Source: an uncultured bacterium (GTDB taxonomy: Bacteria > Hydrogenedentota > Hydrogenedentia > Hydrogenedentales > CAILVY01). From it: a stretch of DNA of 47,097 bases. The notes beneath the pieces were generated by a model. That model was not told the DNA's origin. It worked only from the letters and a program-made list of their open reading frames with translations, and ran no database searches. Location: the NCBI GenBank assembly GCA_937951485.1, contig CALEDJ010000017.1:1-47097 (forward strand). The letters are read 5' to 3'. Below are positions 15,473 to 25,011 of the stretch, piece by piece; position 1 is the first letter of the stretch, and each line of letters starts with the position of its first letter. A program made the position numbers and the translations under genes.

Positions 15473-17326
15473 TTGAACTCATGGCCATGCGATAGAAGGC
15501 AGTTCCTGAAACTTGGCGGATTGGGGGTCTTGACGGCTTCGACGATTCATGCCGCGGAGACTGCGGCGCGGCAGGATGGCGGCAGCCGTTTCCCGCAGTT
15601 CAGGGATGCGGGCGAAAGATTCCGCTTCGCGATATGCGCCGACCCGCAAGTGGGACATCTGGATAATGAATCACCCGTGGCGGCGCGCGCCCGCGATACG
15701 CAAATCCAGGCGGTACGCGAGTTGAACGCGATGTCGCCACAGCCCCTTTTTGTGGTTTTTCCGGGCGACTTGACGAATGTATTCGACGAAAAGTCGGTGG
15801 CCTGTTTTGAGCACTGCATCCGGGACCTGGAACCACAGGCCGTGCTGGTCCATGGCAACCATGACACGCGCCCACCGTACGAACCGTTCCGCGATTTGAT
15901 GGAACGCACCTGCGGTTTTCGTGATGTCTTTTATTCATTCGATGCGGGCCGCTGGCATTTTGTCGTGATTCCCTGCAACCTCAACGGGCAGAACAAAGAG
16001 GCCCGGGAAACAGAAGCGTTGATGCTCGACTGGCTGGAGCAGGATTTGTCGCGCTGCGCCGACCGGCCCACCATCATCCTTGAACATCTCCACGCCATGC
16101 CCCAAGGTCTGACCCAACTGGAGTGGTACACCTTTCCGCTGGATTTGCGGCTGCGCCTGATGGCCCTTTTCACAGGGCACGGCAACGTGAAATGGCATTT
16201 CAACGGCCATGTGCATAACGGGCTTAAAGCGTCCGTAAAAACCTCTTGGGAATACAAAGGCATCCGTTTTGTTAACGCGCCGACCATCATCCAGTCGCGT
16301 AATTTTGGCGAGGAATATCCCGAATTCCAGTCCGGTCTGGAGAGTGGCGGCTATTACCTTGTCGTGGATGTGGACGGCGATACGGTCCGGCTGACCGCTC
16401 GGCTCGCCGGGACAGAAAAGGAATATGTTTATCCCGATCGTTTCCGCGAATTTCACGACGCCATCGAGCCGAGATGGTTGCGACGGGCGGCGACCTTTCC
16501 CGGTATCCCGGCGCTTGTCAACGGCCGCTTTGAGGACGGATTGCGCGGATGGGACATCACGTTTCGCTATGTGGCCGATGTTGATCCCGGATACGTGTGG
16601 GAAACGAAGGCTTTTGCGGGAAAACCCGGGGCATATCTGTTTGTGAAGGCCAAAGATCCGTTGTTCTGGGCGAATGATGAGATGCTGGAAATCTATCAGA
16701 CGGTGCAGACGCCGACCGATGGTCTGCCGGTACTCCGGGCATGTTATCACCTGACGTCCCCGCCAACCAGCGGCGGTGGCTACATCCGCCTGGCGGCGTT
16801 GCGGGACGATGAGTTCCTGTGGATGATGATGTTCAAATGGGGCGAGGGGGAACGCTTCGCCGACAATCTGGTTCGTGCCTTCGCAAACATGATGCACGGC
16901 CGCCCCATGAGTTGGTCCTATCTGCAGGACCTTGGGCGGGAAAAGAAGGGACTCTATTGGAATCTTCCCAGCACGCCCGGCCAATGGCATGAACTGTGTG
17001 TGGATATTGGGACCATATACGACGCCGCGCTGGGGGACTTCGGTGCGTATGCGCGATTGGGCGTTGACAAGTTTTTTGTGGCCGCCGGCGTCTGGGTCAA
17101 CAAAGATGAGGGCGCGTCAAGCGGCGCTTTCTTCTCGGACATGGCACTGGCATCGGAGGCCGCGCCCCCCCCCTCAGAAATCAACGATACCCCTCTTGTT
17201 TGTGATGATTCGGTTTTCAAAACGGAATTCGCACAGGAGTTGATGGACAGGGTCGCAAGAGAACAACGAACGCGCCGGACATTGCGACGTTCCAATGAAA
17301 ACGGGACACGTTCCGATGAAACATAG
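15473..17326 (+). CDS. Tat-exported calcineurin-like metallophosphoesterase with beta-sandwich tail
   Basis: This 617-residue protein begins with a twin-arginine signal (DRRQFLKLGG, residues 7-16) and a short hydrophobic stretch, so it is exported folded. The phosphoesterase domain has ICADPQVG near 54-61 (first metal motif, with Q where His is usual), GD at 98-99, GNHD at 128-131 and GHVH at 245-248, giving a dinuclear metal site. From about residue 345 a second domain opens PALVNGRFEDGLRGWD, resembling carbohydrate-binding sandwich folds. The substrate is unknown; relatives hydrolyse phosphomonoesters or nucleotides outside the cell. The TTG start at 15473 is inferred because the Tat motif must be included and no ATG lies before it. 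The last 11 bases overlap the next gene, a second phosphoesterase. Confidence 0.82.
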   Translation: MNSWPCDRRQFLKLGGLGVLTASTIHAAETAARQDGGSRFPQFRDAGERFRFAICADPQVGHLDNESPVAARARDTQIQAVRELNAMSPQPLFVVFPGDLTNVFDEKSVACFEHCIRDLEPQAVLVHGNHDTRPPYEPFRDLMERTCGFRDVFYSFDAGRWHFVVIPCNLNGQNKEARETEALMLDWLEQDLSRCADRPTIILEHLHAMPQGLTQLEWYTFPLDLRLRLMALFTGHGNVKWHFNGHVHNGLKASVKTSWEYKGIRFVNAPTIIQSRNFGEEYPEFQSGLESGGYYLVVDVDGDTVRLTARLAGTEKEYVYPDRFREFHDAIEPRWLRRAATFPGIPALVNGRFEDGLRGWDITFRYVADVDPGYVWETKAFAGKPGAYLFVKAKDPLFWANDEMLEIYQTVQTPTDGLPVLRACYHLTSPPTSGGGYIRLAALRDDEFLWMMMFKWGEGERFADNLVRAFANMMHGRPMSWSYLQDLGREKKGLYWNLPSTPGQWHELCVDIGTIYDAALGDFGAYARLGVDKFFVAAGVWVNKDEGASSGAFFSDMALASEAAPPPSEINDTPLVCDDSVFKTEFAQELMDRVAREQRTRRTLRRSNENGTRSDET

Positions 17327-19469
17327 AATCAGCCGTCGTGACTTCCTCCGGCGGACCGGCGCGGCGGGCATTGCCGTCGCGACGGCCTCCGGGATGCAAC
17401 GCGCCGTCGCGGAAAATACATCATCCGGTAAAGACCTGCTGAAGGGTTTCATCGTGTCCGATGCGCATTTCGGCTGGCAAAATGAAACGCAACCGAAAAC
17501 CGACACCATTCGGGAGATGATGGGCCGGATTCTGGGACGTTTTCCCGACCTGGATGTATTCATTGACACCGGCGATGCGCACCACAACGGCGCGCCGGAC
17601 ACGGCGCGCGGAGAATGGACCGATACCATCCTGTCGGGCTGTGGGGCCGTGCCGTTCTATTATGTGGCAGGCAACCACGAGATCATGGGATGGGGCGGCG
17701 GCGAAGATGTGGAAATGCGGTGCAACCGGCTCGGCAGCGTCTCGTGCCGACCCTATTACAGTTTCGACATCAAGGGCATTCATTTCGTCTCCCTCCCGGA
17801 ACTGATGATGGTCTGCTATGTCTCCAGTGAAGCCCTGGAATGGATGGCGCTTGACCTCGCCGTCAACCGCGACAAGACCACGATCGTGCTCAGCCACAAT
17901 TCGATTGCGGGCACTACAGAACCCCACGATGATCTCGGATATCGCCGCCTGGCCAACAGCGCGCAGGTGTTCGATTTCCTCAACCAGTATCCCAATATCG
18001 TTGCATGGATGCACGGTCATAACCACACATGGGAAGTGGTGCAAAAAGGTGGGAAATTCTATGTCTCGAACGGGCGTATCGGCGGTTTTGACCCGCCGTA
18101 TGCCGGATATTTCGGGCGCGGCCATCTTGGCGGCATCTATCTCGAGATTGCCCGCGACCGGGTGACGGTACGCGGTTTCAGCGCATCGCAGGACTGCTTT
18201 TTCGATGAAATTGACAACTACGAACACCTCACGCAGGGCATAGCAACAAGCACCTCGCTGGACGTCACAGCGCCCGCATGCGTCAGTTACGGATTCGGCG
18301 GCATGCGGGACGGCCAGCGCCTGCCTGTTTTCAATCACCATGCGGGACAGGATATGGCGCAGGAGTTGTTCCTTGCGGGCGCCGATGGCCCGGTTTTCAA
18401 TGAGAACCCGGACTTCCGCATCTACAGCCGGCGCACCTTGCGCCAGGAACCCGCAAGACTGCTCCCCGGCTGCGCCATAGAGCCGGGGGACCGCAGGGGC
18501 GAAAACGAGCAGCCGGTGTGGACATGGGCGGACCCCGGCATTCGGTTGTATCCGCACCAGCGGAAAAACTTCACGCGGGTGTGTCTTCCCCGCCCCGCAG
18601 AAGGCCGCTTCGGCTACTACCGCTGCGCCCCCGGAAAGAAATACCGGCTGCGTGTGGACCTGGAAAGCGATACGGCCGGGCCGCGCATGCGTGCAGAATG
18701 CCTGGTTTATGATGCTGCCGGAGAATTGTTGTTGACACTGAAGGGTGATGAGCACACCCTGAGCGCGGGAAGTCAATCGTTCGAGGCAATCTTTGCCATA
18801 CCGGATTTGGCGGAAAATCAAAGCATTTACACCAATCCCTCCCTCGATGACAACATTCAGGCAAACTTCCACATCGTTTTCCGCGAACTGGGCGGCGGCG
18901 TGTTGTTGCGCCGGGCGGAGATAAGCCTCGCCGAGGCGTCCGCAAAGACAATCACCCTTTCGCTTGCAATAGATGATAAGCGTTACACCAGCGAGGAAAG
19001 AGCGGATCTCGCACGGCCTGTGCGCCATACGCTGACGGGCCGCGCCCGTGCGCGGTCAGTGGTTGAGGCCGGGGCTGAGGGCGAGCGGCGTCTGACCTGG
19101 TTGATCCGACAGCACAACATCGCCTGGCAGGTGCGCAATGCCCCCGTGACGGATTTGGGCGATTCACTGGAAATCGGTCCCCTCCGTAATACGTTCTCCC
19201 CCCACGAGGAAATAGTCATCGCCCCCATGAAACGCACTTCGGACCCGTTTGTTCATCGCCTGCGCCATATCAACCGCGCCCGGATTCGGCCTTTTCAGCC
19301 GGCCACGGCCGTTTTGAACATAGATGTGGTCGAACTCCTCGGCGAAGGCGAGATAGAAGTCTTGACTGCGGCCCCCCCCAAATCTATCCAGGGTGCGGAA
19401 GACTACGATTACGCCGATGGAAGACTAATCATCCGTATCGGAAGCCCCGGAAGCATTGTCATTGTGTGA
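17316..19469 (+). CDS. Second Tat-exported metallophosphoesterase
   Basis: This 717-residue protein has a classical Tat motif SRRDFLR (residues 6-12) followed by an alanine-rich hydrophobic core. Metal-site motifs are complete: SDAHFG (D49, H51), GD at 86-87, GNHE at 119-122, LSHN at 192-195 and GHNH at 234-237. The remaining 450 residues look beta-rich, with no recognised family. The start chosen is the ATG at 17316, which puts the Tat motif close to the N terminus; an ATG seven codons earlier (17295) is possible. The gene overlaps the previous phosphoesterase, so the two are surely cotranscribed. The paired exported enzymes differ in metal-site details and in their C-terminal domains, which argues against simple duplication. 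It converges with cyoE, leaving only 27 bases and no visible terminator. Confidence 0.82.
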   Translation: MKHRISRRDFLRRTGAAGIAVATASGMQRAVAENTSSGKDLLKGFIVSDAHFGWQNETQPKTDTIREMMGRILGRFPDLDVFIDTGDAHHNGAPDTARGEWTDTILSGCGAVPFYYVAGNHEIMGWGGGEDVEMRCNRLGSVSCRPYYSFDIKGIHFVSLPELMMVCYVSSEALEWMALDLAVNRDKTTIVLSHNSIAGTTEPHDDLGYRRLANSAQVFDFLNQYPNIVAWMHGHNHTWEVVQKGGKFYVSNGRIGGFDPPYAGYFGRGHLGGIYLEIARDRVTVRGFSASQDCFFDEIDNYEHLTQGIATSTSLDVTAPACVSYGFGGMRDGQRLPVFNHHAGQDMAQELFLAGADGPVFNENPDFRIYSRRTLRQEPARLLPGCAIEPGDRRGENEQPVWTWADPGIRLYPHQRKNFTRVCLPRPAEGRFGYYRCAPGKKYRLRVDLESDTAGPRMRAECLVYDAAGELLLTLKGDEHTLSAGSQSFEAIFAIPDLAENQSIYTNPSLDDNIQANFHIVFRELGGGVLLRRAEISLAEASAKTITLSLAIDDKRYTSEERADLARPVRHTLTGRARARSVVEAGAEGERRLTWLIRQHNIAWQVRNAPVTDLGDSLEIGPLRNTFSPHEEIVIAPMKRTSDPFVHRLRHINRARIRPFQPATAVLNIDVVELLGEGEIEVLTAAPPKSIQGAEDYDYADGRLIIRIGSPGSIVIV

Positions 19470-19496
19470 GTCTGGGCGGGCGGATTTCTGCACCTG

Positions 19497-20513
19497 TCAT
19501 CGGAATGTCCAGGCCAGCGCGCTCAGAATGAGACAGATCATCACCACCATCATATAGACGTTGATTTGGAGGAAGACCCTCAGAAAGAGGGCCTTTTGAG
19601 GGTCGGCAAGAGACTGGGATGTCGCGTCCACGTTATCGGAAGGCAGGCCAACACCCAAACCGCGCGCCTCGCGGCGCGCATGGTCCACAAGGGCCAGTCC
19701 GCGCAGCGCGAGCCATACCGCCGCTGCGGCCAGCAGCAGATTCCAGGGCAATTGAACAACACCGGGGGCAATCCCCGGAATCGCCAATCCGGCGACGGCG
19801 GTTGCGACGAGCCACATGTAGGTGATGCGGCATATCTGGGGCCGGGAGAATGTCCGCGTGAGGAGGGGGAAACCCGCCGCATCGTAGTCTTCGCTGTGCA
19901 TCAATGCCAGCAACCAGAAATGGGGAATCTGCCAGATGAAGAAGAACAAAGCGACGGCGAGGATAACGGGGTCGGCGGGATGACCGCCGGCGGCAGTCCA
20001 GCCGATAAGAGGGGGAATCGCGCCGATAACCGCGCCGGGCACCACGGCAAACGCGGTTATCCGCTTCAGGCAGGTGTAGATGAGGCTATACCAACCCAGC
20101 GCCAGCAGACCCAGACCGAACACGGCGATTTCGTTGTGCGCTGCGGACGCGAGTCCGTAGAGTCCCAACAGCACCATAGTCCCGGCAATGAAGAACGCCC
20201 CGGCAGGGCTGATGCGCCCGGAAGGGATGGGCCGACGACGGGTGCGCTTCATGAGGGCGTCAAAGCGCGCCTCCTGGCATTGGTTCAGCGCGGATGCGCC
20301 TGACGCCAGCAGAAAAACCCCCAGTACAGGGGCCAGCGCACCCGCGTTAATGCGCCCCGCGTGCATTACATAGCCGGTCAATGCGCTGATACAGACGACA
20401 AAGGTAATCCGGAACTTGCCCAGTTCCCATGCGATCCGCAAGAGTTCCATCCGGCGCCGCCAGTCCGCGCGGGAAGTGCGCCCTGCATCAAGGGTTTGGG
20501 TGTGATGCGTCAT
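19497..20513 (-). CDS. cyoE: Protoheme IX farnesyltransferase (heme O synthase)
   Basis: This 338-residue integral membrane enzyme of the UbiA family transfers a farnesyl group to heme B, giving heme O, the precursor of heme A. The prenyl-diphosphate site is seen at residues 77-95 (NQCQEARFDALMKRTRRRP), with a second acidic motif around EDYDAAGFPLL. Hydrophobic segments account for eight to nine helices. The ATG at 20513 overlaps the coxB stop by four bases (ATGA) and has GGAGG seven bases upstream, so translation is probably coupled. It is the last gene of the respiratory operon. The ctaA-type heme A synthase needed for the next step is not present in the window. Confidence 0.93.
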   Translation of the reverse strand: MTHHTQTLDAGRTSRADWRRRMELLRIAWELGKFRITFVVCISALTGYVMHAGRINAGALAPVLGVFLLASGASALNQCQEARFDALMKRTRRRPIPSGRISPAGAFFIAGTMVLLGLYGLASAAHNEIAVFGLGLLALGWYSLIYTCLKRITAFAVVPGAVIGAIPPLIGWTAAGGHPADPVILAVALFFFIWQIPHFWLLALMHSEDYDAAGFPLLTRTFSRPQICRITYMWLVATAVAGLAIPGIAPGVVQLPWNLLLAAAAVWLALRGLALVDHARREARGLGVGLPSDNVDATSQSLADPQKALFLRVFLQINVYMMVVMICLILSALAWTFR

Positions 20514-21592
20514 GGGTCAGCCTCCGCTTCGCGCAGCAGGGCCTCCATGGCGGCTTCAATGGAAATGCGATCACCGGGACCCTGTATCTTGTCGAGTTCA
20601 TATGCCGCGACCAGCGCGTTGTAGTCTTCTTCCGTATCGGCAGGCGGCGGTGTTGCATGGAAACTGCGCACATAATGCGCCAGCGCCACCCTTTCCCACG
20701 GCGTGAAATCGGGATAAGCGCGCATCTGCGTGCCGGCAATACCCTCCATCAGCGTGCGGTAGATGTCGGTCACCTTTGGGCTGTGTTTCCAATCCTGCGC
20801 CGTGACGAAGGAGCGCGCCAGGCCCGGCAGACCGGAGCCGTCCCCGTTGACGCCGTGGCATGAGGCGCAATAGGTCGCATAGATCGTCTTTGCATCAATA
20901 TTCAGGTCTTCCGGGCCGAAGGCCGGATGCCGGGGGTCTGTCACCGCCTGATACTCCAGGGGCTTGAACCTTTTCATAATCATACTGCGCAGCCAGTGCC
21001 GGTATTCGTCTTCTGAAACGACCCGCAGTCTGGTAATCATCTTTGCGTGGTCCTTGCCGCAGAACTCGGCGCAGAAGATATTGAAGACCCCCGTGCGTTC
21101 CGACGCGAACCAGAGATACGTGTCCCGTCCCGGAATCACATCCTCCTTGACCCGGAAATCGGGGATATAAAAACTGTGCAGCACATCGTCCGGCGGCGCG
21201 GTCAACGACACTTTCACCGGCATATTGACCGGCACCACCATCTCCGCCGCGCTGACTTTTTCCTCCGGGTAGTAGAACGACCAGGACCACTGCCGCCCTG
21301 TGACGCGCACTTCCATGGCATCTTCGGGGACGGCGCGCATCATGCCGAAGCCCCGGTAGCCGACGAAGAAGAACCAGATGACGATGATGGTGGGAATGAC
21401 TATCCAGGTGATTTCCAGCAGGAGATGGCCCTCCACCTGGGAAGTGCGCGTAACCCGGTCCCGCCGGTATTTCAGGACAAAGAAGATCATCGTCGCCGTG
21501 ATGCCCAACAGCAACAGCACCCCGGCGCCTCCAACCAGGAAGAAGGCCCGGTCCACTTCGCGCGAGATTTCGGATGGCGATGCAATCGGCAT
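20510..21592 (-). CDS. coxB: Cytochrome c oxidase subunit II with fused cytochrome c domain (caa3 type)
   Basis: This 360-residue subunit carries two N-terminal transmembrane helices (about 16-40 and 58-78) and a cupredoxin domain. The CuA ligands are H139, C174, E176, C178, H182 and M185 (CAEFCGKDHAKM). A C-terminal mono-heme cytochrome c domain follows, with CASCH at 242-246 and M290 as likely sixth ligand. The fusion defines a caa3 oxidase, which accepts electrons through its own heme c, here most likely from ACIII. There is no clear cleavable signal peptide. It lies unusually late in the operon, after subunits I, III and IV. Its stop overlaps the cyoE start. Confidence 0.95.
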   Translation of the reverse strand: MPIASPSEISREVDRAFFLVGGAGVLLLLGITATMIFFVLKYRRDRVTRTSQVEGHLLLEITWIVIPTIIVIWFFFVGYRGFGMMRAVPEDAMEVRVTGRQWSWSFYYPEEKVSAAEMVVPVNMPVKVSLTAPPDDVLHSFYIPDFRVKEDVIPGRDTYLWFASERTGVFNIFCAEFCGKDHAKMITRLRVVSEDEYRHWLRSMIMKRFKPLEYQAVTDPRHPAFGPEDLNIDAKTIYATYCASCHGVNGDGSGLPGLARSFVTAQDWKHSPKVTDIYRTLMEGIAGTQMRAYPDFTPWERVALAHYVRSFHATPPPADTEEDYNALVAAYELDKIQGPGDRISIEAAMEALLREAEADP

Positions 21593-21598
21593 GGTTGG

Positions 21599-21886
21599 TC
21601 AACGGCTCCAGTAATCCACAAAGGTCAATCCGATGAACACGGCATAGGTAATCCCCACGGCGAGAAACATGTACAGAAACAGGGGGCGTTCATGCCGAAC
21701 ATGCATGAAATAGAACAGCACCAGCGACCCTTTCACCGCCGCGATCAAGAGTGCCGCCAGGACCGTTACATGCTTGAGGTCCAGCAATGCGATGCCGAAG
21801 GTCAGCGCTGTCAGCGCCATCAAAGCGCCCCATGTGGCCACATAGACGCCGTAGGGGTCGGCGTGGCCGGAAGTATTTGAATCCAT
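21599..21886 (-). CDS. coxD: Cytochrome c oxidase subunit IV, prokaryotic type
   Basis: This 95-residue protein has three hydrophobic helices and the family signature around KGSLVLFYFMHVRHE, matching the small subunit IV of caa3 and related oxidases. It has no cofactors and presumably stabilises subunits I and III in the membrane. The start is taken at the ATG at 21886, with AAAGGA eight bases upstream; an in-frame ATG at 21907 would overlap the coxC stop. Seven bases separate its stop codon from the coxB start. Confidence 0.85.
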   Translation of the reverse strand: MDSNTSGHADPYGVYVATWGALMALTALTFGIALLDLKHVTVLAALLIAAVKGSLVLFYFMHVRHERPLFLYMFLAVGITYAVFIGLTFVDYWSR

Positions 21887-21899
21887 CCTGGCTGTCCTT

Positions 21900-22547
21900 T
21901 CATCCAATCAAGTAGAACAATGGAAAGAGGAATATCCAGATAATATCCACGAGATGCCAATAAAGCCCCGTGTTTTCGAGGTAAATATGTCGGTCCGGGC
22001 GGATGCGCCGGCGGAGAATCAACGCCGCCGCCGAGACGATGATCGCCATGCCGATGATCACGTGCAGCGCATGCAGGCCGGTCATGGCGAAATACAGGCC
22101 ATAAAACACCTGTTCGCCGACGGGACGATCCAGCATCGTTTCGGATTGCGGATAGATGCCGTGGCTGAACTTGTAACCCCATTCACGCGCCTTGACGACC
22201 AGAAAGACCGCGCCGAAAAGCAGCGTCGCCGCCAGCGCGCCGATCGCGCGGCGCGTCTGGCCGCGCGCCATCGCCGCCACGGCGAAGGCCATGGTCAGGC
22301 TGCTGGTGAGCAGCACGGCCGTGTTCAAAAGACCAAGGTATCGGTCCAGTTCGCGGGATCCTCCCATGAATTCAATGCGATATTGGCGCAGATACACCGC
22401 AAACGCGATGAACATGGCGCCGAAAAGCAGCACTTCGGTGAACAGAAAGAGCCACATGCCGATCTTCGCGCCGAGCGGATCATAATGGTCCACATGGTCC
22501 GCCGCGTGGACCGGTTCCGCCGTCATGGTCGCCTGCGATTCCGTCAT
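21900..22547 (-). CDS. coxC: Cytochrome c oxidase subunit III
   Basis: This 215-residue protein has five membrane helices, as in bacterial short-form subunit III. Typical segments are GAKIGMWLFLFTEVLLFG near residue 26, FYGLYFAMTGLHALHVIIG in the middle and YWHLVDIIWIFLFPLFYL at the end. It binds no metal and supports proton delivery and stability of subunit I. The ATG at 22547 overlaps the coxA stop by four bases (ATGA). Its own stop lies 14 bases before the chosen coxD start. Confidence 0.95.
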   Translation of the reverse strand: MTESQATMTAEPVHAADHVDHYDPLGAKIGMWLFLFTEVLLFGAMFIAFAVYLRQYRIEFMGGSRELDRYLGLLNTAVLLTSSLTMAFAVAAMARGQTRRAIGALAATLLFGAVFLVVKAREWGYKFSHGIYPQSETMLDRPVGEQVFYGLYFAMTGLHALHVIIGMAIIVSAAALILRRRIRPDRHIYLENTGLYWHLVDIIWIFLFPLFYLIG

Positions 22548-24163
22548 TGCGCGACATCCTCCGGGTATTCATACGGCCCGCGGCTGAGGTCCGGCGCGCC
22601 GGTGAAATTGAGGACCGGCGGCGGCGTGGGCGTGCGCCATTCCAAGGTCGCGCCGCCCCACGGATCCTCAGGGGCGCGCTCCCCGCGGAACAGGGAATGC
22701 ACGAGGTTGTAAAATGCCAGCAACAGTGCAGCGACCATCACCCAGGACCCGATGGTCGAGAGTTGGTGAAAGACCGTATATTCCGGCAGGTAATCCGCGT
22801 AACGGCGCGGCATGCCGAAGGCCCCCGCGATGAAGAGCGGCATATAAGTCATGTTGAACCCGATGAAAAAGAGCCAGACGGCCTGTTTCGCTGGTCGCAC
22901 GCGGTACATCCGACCGAACATCTTCGGCCACCAATAGTGCAGCGCGGCAATAAAGATCACCGCCGTGCCGCCGAACATGGTGTAATGGAAATGCGCCACC
23001 ACGAATGAGGTGTCGTGCAGGTGCACGTCGAGCGACAGTGACGCGACAATCATCCCCGTCAGTCCTCCGATGCTGAAAAGCACGATGAACATGAGCGCCC
23101 AGATCATCGGCGGGTCAAGCCGGATGGCCCCCTTGTACATCGTGGCAATCCAGTTGAACACCTTCACCGCGCTCGGCACCGCCACGAGGAAGGTCAGAAA
23201 TGAAAACACAATCCGCGCGATGTCTGACATGCCGGATGTAAACATGTGGTGCGCCCACACCAGGGAGCCAATCGCCGCAATGGCCACGGAGGAGTATGCG
23301 ATGAACTTGTAGCCGAAGATGTGTTTGCGCGAAAACGTGGGGATTATTTCCGACACCACGCCCATCGCCGGCAGGATCATGATGTACACCGCCGGATGCG
23401 AGTAAATCCAGAAGAGATGCTCGTAGAGGAGCGGATCGCCGCCGCGCGCGGGGTCGAAAATCGGGATGCCAAAGAAGCGTTCGAGCAACACCATGACCAG
23501 CGTGATGCCGACCACCGGCGTCGCGATAATCTGCACCCAGCCTGTCGCGTAGAGGCTCCAGACAAACAGTGGCATCTGAAACCAGCCCATCGCCTTGTCG
23601 CGCAGCCGGTGCACGGTCGTTACGAAGTTCAGTCCCGTAAGAATCGAAGACCAGCCGAGGATGAATGCCGCCAGAATGGGCCAGAACACGTTCTGTCCCG
23701 TCTTTACGCTGTATGGCACATAGAAGGTCCAGCCGGTGTCCGGTCCTCCGCCCGACAGAATGGAAACCACCGCAAGGGCGGCCCCCGCCATGTAGCAATA
23801 CCATGACAGGAGGTTCAGGCGGGGGAAGGCCACGTCGTGTGCGCCGATGAGAATGGGCAGGAAGAAATTGCCGAAGACCGCCGGAATCCCGGGGATGATA
23901 AACAGGAAGATCATGACCACGCCGTGCAGCGTGAGCAGGCGGTTGTAGATGTCGTGGCTGAGGAACTGCATGCCGGGAAACAGCAGTTCCAGTCGGAACG
24001 TCACCGCCAGCGACATGGCGAAGAAAAAGAAAAAGGACATGCCGCCCAAATAGAGCAGCGCAATGCGCTTGTGGTCCGTCGTCGTTACCCAGGAGAGAAT
24101 CCCCGGCTTGGCTTCCAGGTAATTGGGCAGCGGCGCGGACAGGGTGGTGCTGATACCGGCCAT
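22544..24163 (-). CDS. coxA: Cytochrome c oxidase subunit I, A2-type
   Basis: This 539-residue catalytic subunit reduces oxygen to water and pumps protons. Heme and copper ligands are visible: H80 for the low-spin heme, H256 with Y260 (the His-Tyr crosslink pair), H305 and H306 for CuB, and H391 and H393 in HFHY for the two hemes. In helix VI the sequence is YSHPAV (254-259), lacking the glutamate of A1 enzymes. This YSHP motif defines the A2 subfamily described for Rhodothermus and Thermus caa3 oxidases. The start codon overlaps the sco stop by one base (TAATG), with AGGAG seven bases upstream. About twelve transmembrane helices are apparent. Confidence 0.96.
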   Translation of the reverse strand: MAGISTTLSAPLPNYLEAKPGILSWVTTTDHKRIALLYLGGMSFFFFFAMSLAVTFRLELLFPGMQFLSHDIYNRLLTLHGVVMIFLFIIPGIPAVFGNFFLPILIGAHDVAFPRLNLLSWYCYMAGAALAVVSILSGGGPDTGWTFYVPYSVKTGQNVFWPILAAFILGWSSILTGLNFVTTVHRLRDKAMGWFQMPLFVWSLYATGWVQIIATPVVGITLVMVLLERFFGIPIFDPARGGDPLLYEHLFWIYSHPAVYIMILPAMGVVSEIIPTFSRKHIFGYKFIAYSSVAIAAIGSLVWAHHMFTSGMSDIARIVFSFLTFLVAVPSAVKVFNWIATMYKGAIRLDPPMIWALMFIVLFSIGGLTGMIVASLSLDVHLHDTSFVVAHFHYTMFGGTAVIFIAALHYWWPKMFGRMYRVRPAKQAVWLFFIGFNMTYMPLFIAGAFGMPRRYADYLPEYTVFHQLSTIGSWVMVAALLLAFYNLVHSLFRGERAPEDPWGGATLEWRTPTPPPVLNFTGAPDLSRGPYEYPEDVAQ

Positions 24164-24999
24164 TACAGGTCTCCTACGGCACTACCGCCAGGCGGAAGGG
24201 CGGATGCCCCGCCACCCGCGTCGGTCATGCCGGTGTGTTTTCGAACGAGGAGCCAGAATCCGAAGCCGATGACGAATAGCACGGTCAACCCGAGAATGAT
24301 GCGGTTGATCTGGAGTACATAGGAACGGCTTTCGGGGTTGTAGGTGTAACAGAGTTTTTGCAGCGCCTGGATAATTGCGCGGGGACGGCCCTCGCGGGCG
24401 TCGAGGACCGCCATCTTGAAATCGGCCGGATTGACGCTCAGGCCGTTCAGATAGCGCACGATCTTGCCCGTCGGCGAGAGAAACACGACCGATGCCGTGT
24501 GTACGTAATCCACGCCGTTGGCGTCCCGTGTGTAGTGAAACCCGACACTTTCCGTGAGCAGGCGGATATTCTCCGCATCTCCGGTTAGAAAACGCCAACC
24601 GTCTTCCGGAATGGTCTTGCTCTTCAGGGTGGCGATCATGTTGGTTTTTTTATTCTGTGCAAGTTCCGGGGTTTCCTCCGGTTCAAAACTTACGGTTATC
24701 ACGCGGTAGTCCACGCCGGGCGTCAGGTCGCTCTTGTCAATGACCGACGCCGCCTCCTGCAAGACCGGCGTGCAGATGCCCGGACACCGGTAATAGACCA
24801 ATGTCAGGAAAATCGGCCGGTCGAAAATATCTTTCAATGCTATGGGCTGTCCTGCCTCATCGGTGAAATGCAGCCGGTCCAGAGGAATCGTTTCGCCCAA
24901 GCGTTCCTCGACGCCGACCCGGTCGCTTTCCGCGCATGCGCCTGCGGCGCACAGCGCAATCAGCGCCGCCGGGAATATGGGTATTCGTGTCATTTTCAT
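24163..24999 (-). CDS. SCO1/SenC-type copper chaperone
   Basis: This 278-residue protein has an N-terminal signal peptide (to about residue 23), a thioredoxin-like domain with the copper site CPGIC (C72, C76) and H167 (YVHTAS), and a C-terminal membrane anchor near residues 233-252. SCO proteins deliver copper to, or reduce, the CuA centre of oxidase subunit II. Its place directly before coxA fits that role. The ATG at 24999 follows AAAGGAA; another ATG lies two codons on. The C-terminal anchor after the domain is the arrangement often seen in oxidase operons that also carry ACIII. Confidence 0.92.
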   Translation of the reverse strand: MKMTRIPIFPAALIALCAAGACAESDRVGVEERLGETIPLDRLHFTDEAGQPIALKDIFDRPIFLTLVYYRCPGICTPVLQEAASVIDKSDLTPGVDYRVITVSFEPEETPELAQNKKTNMIATLKSKTIPEDGWRFLTGDAENIRLLTESVGFHYTRDANGVDYVHTASVVFLSPTGKIVRYLNGLSVNPADFKMAVLDAREGRPRAIIQALQKLCYTYNPESRSYVLQINRIILGLTVLFVIGFGFWLLVRKHTGMTDAGGGASALPPGGSAVGDL

Positions 25000-25011
25000 T
25001 GCATCGTTCCT

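Noticed and set aside
17421-19028. Long minus-strand open frame of 535 codons
   Set aside because: It lies wholly antisense to the second phosphoesterase, which has a Tat signal and complete metal motifs. Long antisense frames are common at this GC content.
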